A model generated the notes under the pieces. The model did no database searches, had not been told where the DNA came from, and saw only the letters and a list, made by a program, of their open reading frames with translations. Position numbers and translations under genes: made by a program. DNA of 47,802 bases, from NCBI GenBank assembly GCA_945919165.1, contig CAMEIZ010000002.1, forward strand, positions 1 to 47,802, in the 5' to 3' direction. This DNA is from an uncultured Traorella sp. GTDB lineage: Bacteria > Bacillota_I > Bacilli_A > Erysipelotrichales > Erysipelotrichaceae. Numbering within the stretch: position 1 is the stretch's first letter; the number at the start of each line of letters is the position of its first letter. Below are positions 42,844-47,802 of this stretch, piece by piece.

Positions 42844-45800
42844 GGAACAAAAAAAAGCCATCGAAACACGTCATAAAAACATACTTGTCAGTGCCAGTGC
42901 AGGAAGTGGTAAAACCGGAGTTCTGGTAGGTCGCTTAATTGGACTTGTCACAAAAGATCATATTGAAATTGATCAAATATTGGCGATGACTTTTTCAGAA
43001 GATGCTGCCAGTGAAATGAAGAAACGTCTTTCATCAGAAATCAGTCAATTGTGTGAAAATGAAGAGGATCCCAAACAAGCCGAATTTTTAAAACGCCAAC
43101 TTTCAAAGCTCAACGATGCACATATTTCTACCATTCATTCTTTCTGCTATTCAATCATTAAACAATACTATTACCTGATTGATCTTGACAGCAGTCGGAT
43201 TTCTCATTTATTAGATCCCTCTTTACAGCAGGTTTATCAAAATCAGGCATTAGATCAAATACTCAACCAGGCTGCATTAGAAAACGATGAAATCTTTCAG
43301 CGTCTTTCTGCCATATTTAACAATCGCATTGAAAGTATGGATGGAATCAGAGAGGCGATACTTAAAATTGCCCAGATGGCTGACAGTCAAAAAGATGCCG
43401 TATTATGGTTAGATCAATCATTAAAAAATCAGCTTCCTGATTCTTTTTATGATAGTCAGATCTATCAGGTTTTTATTGATTACTGGAAAGGGCAGTTGAC
43501 TCTTTATCAACAGGCAATGGATACCCTTTTCAATGAATTAAATGAGCATTATCCAAGTGAAGAAAAGCGTTATGCGGCTTTAATTAAAAAACAAGAAGCA
43601 AGTAAAAAAATGATTCATTTTACTGACTTTGATCAGTTAAGAACAAATATGATCTACTGCTCCAAATTAACCTTACCTACTTCACCTGATGCTGCTAATT
43701 TAAACTTTAAGAACGCTCGTGAAACGATTCAAAATATTGAGGATGAATTAATCAGTCTTCCTCCTGTTGATGTCATGAATCAGATGATGCTGGACTTTTA
43801 TCCATGTGCCCAACGGCTTATTCACTACGTAAAAGCATATTTGAATTATTATGCGAAAATCAAAGAAGAAAAAGAAGTCATTGATTTTTCAGATATGGAA
43901 CATTTCGCACTACAGATATTAAGAAATCATGAATTTATTCGTGAAAAATATCGATCATTATTTTATGAAATCATGGTGGACGAATTCCAGGACAGTAATG
44001 ATGTTCAGGATGAGCTGGTTCATTTGATTGCGAAAAAGAACAACGTTTTTCGTGTAGGAGATGTCAAACAATCTATTTATGGATTTCGTCATGCTTTGCC
44101 AAGCATCATGCAATCTTATAAAGAAAAAGAAGATGAGAACAGTATTGTGATTCGTTTCAATCGTAATTATCGTTCCGATGCCACAATTATTGAATTCAAT
44201 AATGTTCTTTTTGAGATTTTAATGAATATTGAGGGGTTTAATTCTTTACCGTTCCAAAAAGAGGATTTTAGTCAGATTGGGCTCGACAAACAAAAATCTG
44301 AGAATCAGCCCATTGTTTTTCATGCACTCAGTCCAGAGCTTCATTCCTATGAAGGCGAAAAGATCAATAAAGATGTTTATAAAGCAGAGTATATCGCCCA
44401 TGAAATTCTTGAGCAGTCCAAACACTATGAATTTAAAGATATGGCTGTATTAGTACGAAATAATGCCAAGATGGATATTCTCAAGCAGGTGTTTGAGAAA
44501 TATCATATTCCTTACTATATGAACCATAAAAGCGGCTTTTATGAATCTGGCAGTATTCAGCTTCTGATATCTCTGCTATCAAGTCTGGCTGATCCTGATG
44601 ATGATTATCACTTTGCTGCCTTACTGACCAGTCGTTTTTTCAATTTTTCTAGTTATCAGTTAGCAACTCTGTCCAGATTGAAAAAAAGCAGTTATTATGA
44701 AGCTTTGTTGGAGCAGCAAAATCCATCAGTAATGAAGTTTGAAGAGCTGAGAACATCTCATCTTTTATTAAGTGAAATTATACAGGAGTGTTTTAAATGG
44801 AATCATTTTTATGATACTCTTTCTTTACAGGATCAAACAAATTGCGATTATTTCTTTCAGATCGCCCTTGATTTTGAAAACAGCATCAGCTGTGAAATTA
44901 CCGGTTTCCTGTCTTATCTTGAATCTTTAAAGCAACAGGAAACTGCCCAGACAAGCACCATTGGTAAAAATGACAATGTCGTACGATTTATGAGCATTCA
45001 TAATTCAAAAGGACTTGAATTTCCTGTTGTATATCTGTGGACAACAAGCAATATGAAAAAGAAAGAAACTTCAGATATTGTTTTATGTGATAATGAGCTT
45101 GGAATTGGCTTTTTGTACATGCAGCTTCCTTATCGCAACATATTCAAAAGCTATCAGAGAATCGCTCTGGAACAAAAGAAAAATCGTGATGAAATTGAAG
45201 AAGAATTAAGAATCCTCTATGTAGCAACAACAAGAGCTAAAAAACAGCTGCATCTTGTTGACTTTTTAGATCCTAAACTTGATATCGATAAAATGACAAA
45301 TTATACTAGTATTAATGCCCGCAAGGGTACTACCAGCTGGATCTTACAGTCTATGTTTCCATTAAATCGAACTGATCTGTTTGAATTCCGTTTCATTGAT
45401 ACCTTATGGAAAAACGAAGCTCTGGAAAAAGATATTTCATTAGACAAAAAACTTCCTATCTATGACAGTCAACAAGAAATGATCCTGATTTCACCAAGTG
45501 AAACTGAAGCTTTTGATATTCAGCCTTTAACCTTTACAACTAAAAAAGGTACTCAGCGCGGTACTTTATATCATGCTTATCTTGAAAAACTTCCAAATAC
45601 AAAATGGGATCGGACTATCATTGAAGAAGTCTCTCAACAATATCAATATGATTTAGACGAAAAATTGATTACTTCATTATTAAAACTCAATAATCAACCG
45701 CTTTTTGATTCACTAAGAAATACTGAAATCTACCATGAATATCCTTTTCTTGTTCAACATGACAATCAAGTATTAAATGGCTTTATGGACTATCTCTCTG

Positions 45801-45982
45801 TAGGTGATATTATCACTCTGATTGACTTTAAAAGTGACTCACTCAATAACAAACAATTATTCATTGAACGCTATAGTAATCAAATAGAACTTTATAAAAC
45901 TGCCTGTCATCTCTTATTCCCAGATAAAACGATAAAAGCTTACATCTATTCCTTTTCCTTAGAAGAGATGATCATGATTTAA
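42824..45982 (+). CDS. addA: ATP-dependent helicase/nuclease subunit A (AddA)
   Basis: AddA is a UvrD-type 3'-5' helicase with a nuclease domain. 1052 residues. Walker A ASAGSGKT (24-31), motif II DEFQD (386-390), motif III GDVKQSIYGFR, motif V HNSKGLEFPVVYL, motif VI YVATTRAKKQL. The C-terminal nuclease has D989, D1001 and K1003 (GFMD...IDFK). Both subunits therefore have intact nuclease residues, so each DNA strand can be cut. Slightly shorter than the 1230-residue Bacillus protein. SD GAGGAAAATAAAG is inside addB. Confidence 0.96.
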   Translation: MKKQWNEEQKKAIETRHKNILVSASAGSGKTGVLVGRLIGLVTKDHIEIDQILAMTFSEDAASEMKKRLSSEISQLCENEEDPKQAEFLKRQLSKLNDAHISTIHSFCYSIIKQYYYLIDLDSSRISHLLDPSLQQVYQNQALDQILNQAALENDEIFQRLSAIFNNRIESMDGIREAILKIAQMADSQKDAVLWLDQSLKNQLPDSFYDSQIYQVFIDYWKGQLTLYQQAMDTLFNELNEHYPSEEKRYAALIKKQEASKKMIHFTDFDQLRTNMIYCSKLTLPTSPDAANLNFKNARETIQNIEDELISLPPVDVMNQMMLDFYPCAQRLIHYVKAYLNYYAKIKEEKEVIDFSDMEHFALQILRNHEFIREKYRSLFYEIMVDEFQDSNDVQDELVHLIAKKNNVFRVGDVKQSIYGFRHALPSIMQSYKEKEDENSIVIRFNRNYRSDATIIEFNNVLFEILMNIEGFNSLPFQKEDFSQIGLDKQKSENQPIVFHALSPELHSYEGEKINKDVYKAEYIAHEILEQSKHYEFKDMAVLVRNNAKMDILKQVFEKYHIPYYMNHKSGFYESGSIQLLISLLSSLADPDDDYHFAALLTSRFFNFSSYQLATLSRLKKSSYYEALLEQQNPSVMKFEELRTSHLLLSEIIQECFKWNHFYDTLSLQDQTNCDYFFQIALDFENSISCEITGFLSYLESLKQQETAQTSTIGKNDNVVRFMSIHNSKGLEFPVVYLWTTSNMKKKETSDIVLCDNELGIGFLYMQLPYRNIFKSYQRIALEQKKNRDEIEEELRILYVATTRAKKQLHLVDFLDPKLDIDKMTNYTSINARKGTTSWILQSMFPLNRTDLFEFRFIDTLWKNEALEKDISLDKKLPIYDSQQEMILISPSETEAFDIQPLTFTTKKGTQRGTLYHAYLEKLPNTKWDRTIIEEVSQQYQYDLDEKLITSLLKLNNQPLFDSLRNTEIYHEYPFLVQHDNQVLNGFMDYLSVGDIITLIDFKSDSLNNKQLFIERYSNQIELYKTACHLLFPDKTIKAYIYSFSLEEMIMI

Positions 45983-46160
45983 CATTTTAAATAGTTAGCT
46001 TTTTGATTAGTTGCTTTTTGATTCTAATTAAACTGGATATTTTGTAGTGAACCTCTAAAGTTATTGGTACAATTTTACCGGTACGCTACATTTAATCCGG
46101 TTTTTTTATAACATCCAACTAGTATTTCTTTAAATTATTGATATTTCTTTTCGTGAATTA
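45983..46160. other. Intergenic region after addA
   Basis: 178 bases between convergent genes. ACCGG (46077-46081) and CCGGT (46097-46101) with seven T after it form a weak terminator for addA. Nothing else is recognisable. Confidence 0.5.
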
Positions 46161-46916
46161 TTACTTAATCCAACTCACATAAGCATTTATGATCTGATTT
46201 CCAGCTAACAAGGCTGTAAACATTCCCATACAAATATAAGGACCAAAAGCGATATGCTCTTTACGATTTCTTTTCTTTGTAAATAAAAGATAGGTTGCAT
46301 AGCTTCCTGCTGATAATACAGCAAAAATCATACCGACCAGAGTGTTTTTCCATCCAAGCATAAAACCACAGCAAATCAAAAGTTTTATATCTCCGCCGCC
46401 AAAGCTGTCCGGAATTAACAGATTCATCAAAAAAAGGGGGAGACTTACAATCCACATACCGATCAAACGTTCCTTTAGTGAAATATCACTAACTAAAGTA
46501 CTGATGAGTCCAATCAGTAAAACACAGAGGTTTAATCTGTCTGGAATGATCATGGTGTCGAAATCAATGCAGGAGATTGCCAGTAAGATCATTGAAAACA
46601 GAAAAGATACCATGCTCATCCAGTGATTTCCATAAACATAAAAACATAATATGGCTAGAAAGCCACCCAATAGCTCAATCCATGGTTCTCGAACTGAAAG
46701 CTTTGTTTTACAATAACGGCACTTTCCTTTTAGCATTAGATAACTGATTACAGGAATCATATCCATGACACCTAATACATGTGAACATGTCGGGCAGCTA
46801 CTTCTTCCTTTTATCACACTTTTCTTCTTAGGAATACGATCGATGACTACATTTATAAAGCTTGCTGTACACATTCCGATAATCCATATATACATGGTTA
46901 TTATTTTCTTTTCCAT
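46161..46916 (-). CDS. comC: Type IV prepilin peptidase / N-methyltransferase
   Basis: It cleaves and methylates the leader of type IV pilin-like proteins, including the competence pseudopilins. 251 residues. The zinc-type cysteines are C41, C44, C66 and C69, which mark the methyltransferase half. Aspartic protease residues are D118 in SCIDFDTMIIPD and D176 in FGGGDIKL. About seven membrane segments. With comFA and comFC it indicates a transformation machinery. No pilin genes in the window. Good SD (GGAAAGGGTGAG). Confidence 0.93.
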   Translation of the reverse strand: MEKKIITMYIWIIGMCTASFINVVIDRIPKKKSVIKGRSSCPTCSHVLGVMDMIPVISYLMLKGKCRYCKTKLSVREPWIELLGGFLAILCFYVYGNHWMSMVSFLFSMILLAISCIDFDTMIIPDRLNLCVLLIGLISTLVSDISLKERLIGMWIVSLPLFLMNLLIPDSFGGGDIKLLICCGFMLGWKNTLVGMIFAVLSAGSYATYLLFTKKRNRKEHIAFGPYICMGMFTALLAGNQIINAYVSWIK

Positions 46917-46981
46917 TCTCTCACCCTTTCCATTTTCATTATAATGCTGTTAATTAGAAGGGACAAGAAAAATAACGTTCC

Positions 46982-47006
46982 AAAAAAAAGCACTCAATTG
47001 AGTGCT
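46982..47006 (-). terminator. Terminator after the DUF1622 gene
   Basis: AGCACTCAATTGAGTGCT (46989-47006) is a perfect palindrome; on the minus strand it is followed by a run of eight T. It overlaps the stop codon. Confidence 0.85.
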
Positions 47007-47391
47007 AGAAGTCGATATCTGCAAGATTTTGATTGTGTTGTTTTTCGTTTTTCACTTCATAGTGAATGAGAATAGATAACAGAGCTCTTAATACTATAAT
47101 AGCTCCCAATATCATGATTTCATTCAGGGTTCGAATCGTAACCGTTTTTAAAATCTCTGCTCCCATTTTGAATTCAAGCCCTAAAGCAAGAGCATTCCCA
47201 AGTGATAATTTGATAGGATAATGAGCGTGTCGAATAATACTGACTGCATACATATAAAAGGCTTTCAGAGAGCCGACAACAATAACTATAATTCCCATCA
47301 GCTCAATGATTCCGATGATTTCCGGTACGATCATTTCAACGATGCTTTCAAAGAAAGCAACGTCTCCATTCATAAGATTTAATAAAAACAT
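47005..47391 (-). CDS. DUF1622 family membrane protein
   Basis: 128 residues with three hydrophobic segments (about 20-45, 65-80 and 88-108). The central conserved block GNALALGLEFKMGAEILKTVTIRTLNE and the following GAIIVLRALLSILIHYEV are characteristic of DUF1622. Function is unknown; members are small inner-membrane proteins. It lies two bases after the prs stop codon, so it shares the prs transcript and ends at a terminator. Confidence 0.88.
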   Translation of the reverse strand: MFLLNLMNGDVAFFESIVEMIVPEIIGIIELMGIIVIVVGSLKAFYMYAVSIIRHAHYPIKLSLGNALALGLEFKMGAEILKTVTIRTLNEIMILGAIIVLRALLSILIHYEVKNEKQHNQNLADIDF

Positions 47392-47393
47392 AC

Positions 47394-47802
47394 TTATTTA
47401 TCAAATGTCTGAAGAACCTCACTTACTGATCGGTTTTCTTCCATTCCTTTAATAATAGCTCCCAATAGCTTTCCAACAGATAAAACGGTCATCTTTTCAA
47501 GATCAGCCTGTTTTTTGTGCTGTGGAATAGTGTTTGTACAAACGAATTCAACAATCTTAGAATCTCTGAGTCGATCAATGGCAGGTCCTGATAATACTCC
47601 ATGTGCACATGAAGCATATACTTCTTTGGCTCCCTGTCTGTATAACAAATCAATACCAGCTACCAAAGTTCCCGCTGTATCGACAATGTCATCTACCATG
47701 ATAACGGATTTTCCTTCAACATCCCCAATAATGTTCATAGCTTCTGCCACATTTGGTTTTGGACGTCTCTTATCAATAATAGCTAAAGGTGCATGTAGTC
47801 TT
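47394..47802 (-). CDS. prs: Ribose-phosphate pyrophosphokinase, C-terminal part (5' end outside window)
   Basis: Prs makes PRPP for nucleotide, His and Trp synthesis. The frame is open from the window edge and covers the last 136 or so residues. The PRPP loop VDDIVDTAGTL and the flexible-loop sequence IIDKRRPKPN upstream are visible. In the window the first ATG (47750) is internal, not the start. The closing domain (STIVEFVCTNTIP type) and a full C-terminus are intact. Confidence 0.93.
   Translation of the reverse strand, partial: RLHAPLAIIDKRRPKPNVAEAMNIIGDVEGKSVIMVDDIVDTAGTLVAGIDLLYRQGAKEVYASCAHGVLSGPAIDRLRDSKIVEFVCTNTIPQHKKQADLEKMTVLSVGKLLGAIIKGMEENRSVSEVLQTFDK

Noticed and set aside
1..47802. 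Prophage, CRISPR array, insertion sequence or tRNA/rRNA genes
   Set aside because: No integrase, transposase, capsid, regular spaced repeats or rRNA/tRNA-like sequence was found on either strand.

Overview
The window is chromosomal DNA from a low-GC Gram-positive bacterium. The aromatic, FeoAB, AddAB and ComF proteins, the T-box, the compact promoters and Firmicutes-style Shine-Dalgarno sites (AAAGGAGG) together suggest a gut-type Erysipelotrichia or a close relative; that placement is inference from protein style, because no rRNA or tRNA is present. I see no prophage, insertion sequence, CRISPR array or integrase, so this is mainly housekeeping sequence with a few accessory modules.

Layout. 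1-3.9 kb (minus strand): the N-terminal half of SecA, two tandem cold-shock proteins each with its own promoter, and the competence pair comFC/comFA. 4.0-4.7 kb: a yybP-ykoY manganese riboswitch with a terminator ahead of the Mn exporter mntP. 4.8-11 kb: an orphan membrane protein, a small frameshifted ORF, cardiolipin synthase, nitroreductase, galE, a small leaderless orphan gene and a UMF1-type MFS transporter. 11.2-13.2 kb: a methionine T-box (AUG specifier, UGGU acceptor) controlling metN-metI. 13.2-16.5 kb: a lipoprotein, an ABC-F ribosomal ATPase preceded by a 4-codon leader peptide and an SD-sequestering hairpin, and a GT4 glycolipid-type glycosyltransferase. 16.6-23.1 kb (minus): an ECF sigma factor, a membrane protein, an ABC ATPase and three tandem paralogous large permeases, the first of them frameshifted; a structured terminator-like RNA lies upstream. 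23.4-24.1 kb: a HAD phosphatase.

24.2-34.8 kb is a dedicated aromatic amino acid locus. A class I aminotransferase and pheA run to the left. aroB-aroC-aroEK(fusion)-aroQ-aroF1-aroF2-aroA-tyrA run to the right as a tightly overlapping operon. The right-hand operon is preceded by a leader peptide ending Tyr-Phe-Tyr-Phe-Tyr-Arg and by a terminator, which is the pattern of ribosome-mediated attenuation. Together the genes supply every step from PEP plus erythrose-4-phosphate to Phe and Tyr, and no trp genes are present. Four TTTCAATWAT repeats lie between the two divergent promoters.

34.9-47.8 kb: feoAB iron uptake, a minimal zinc-less sirtuin, two tandem DegV proteins divergent from a YigZ/IMPACT protein through overlapping -35 elements, addB-addA recombination nuclease/helicase, a type IV prepilin peptidase (competence, linking back to comF), a DUF1622 membrane protein and the C-terminal part of Prs.

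The strongest candidates for something undescribed are the ABC-F attenuator with its MRIA leader, the sigma-controlled triple-permease operon with its upstream RNA structure, the regulatory region of the divergent aromatic operons, and a set of apparently leaderless genes whose ATG sits exactly at the predicted transcription start.
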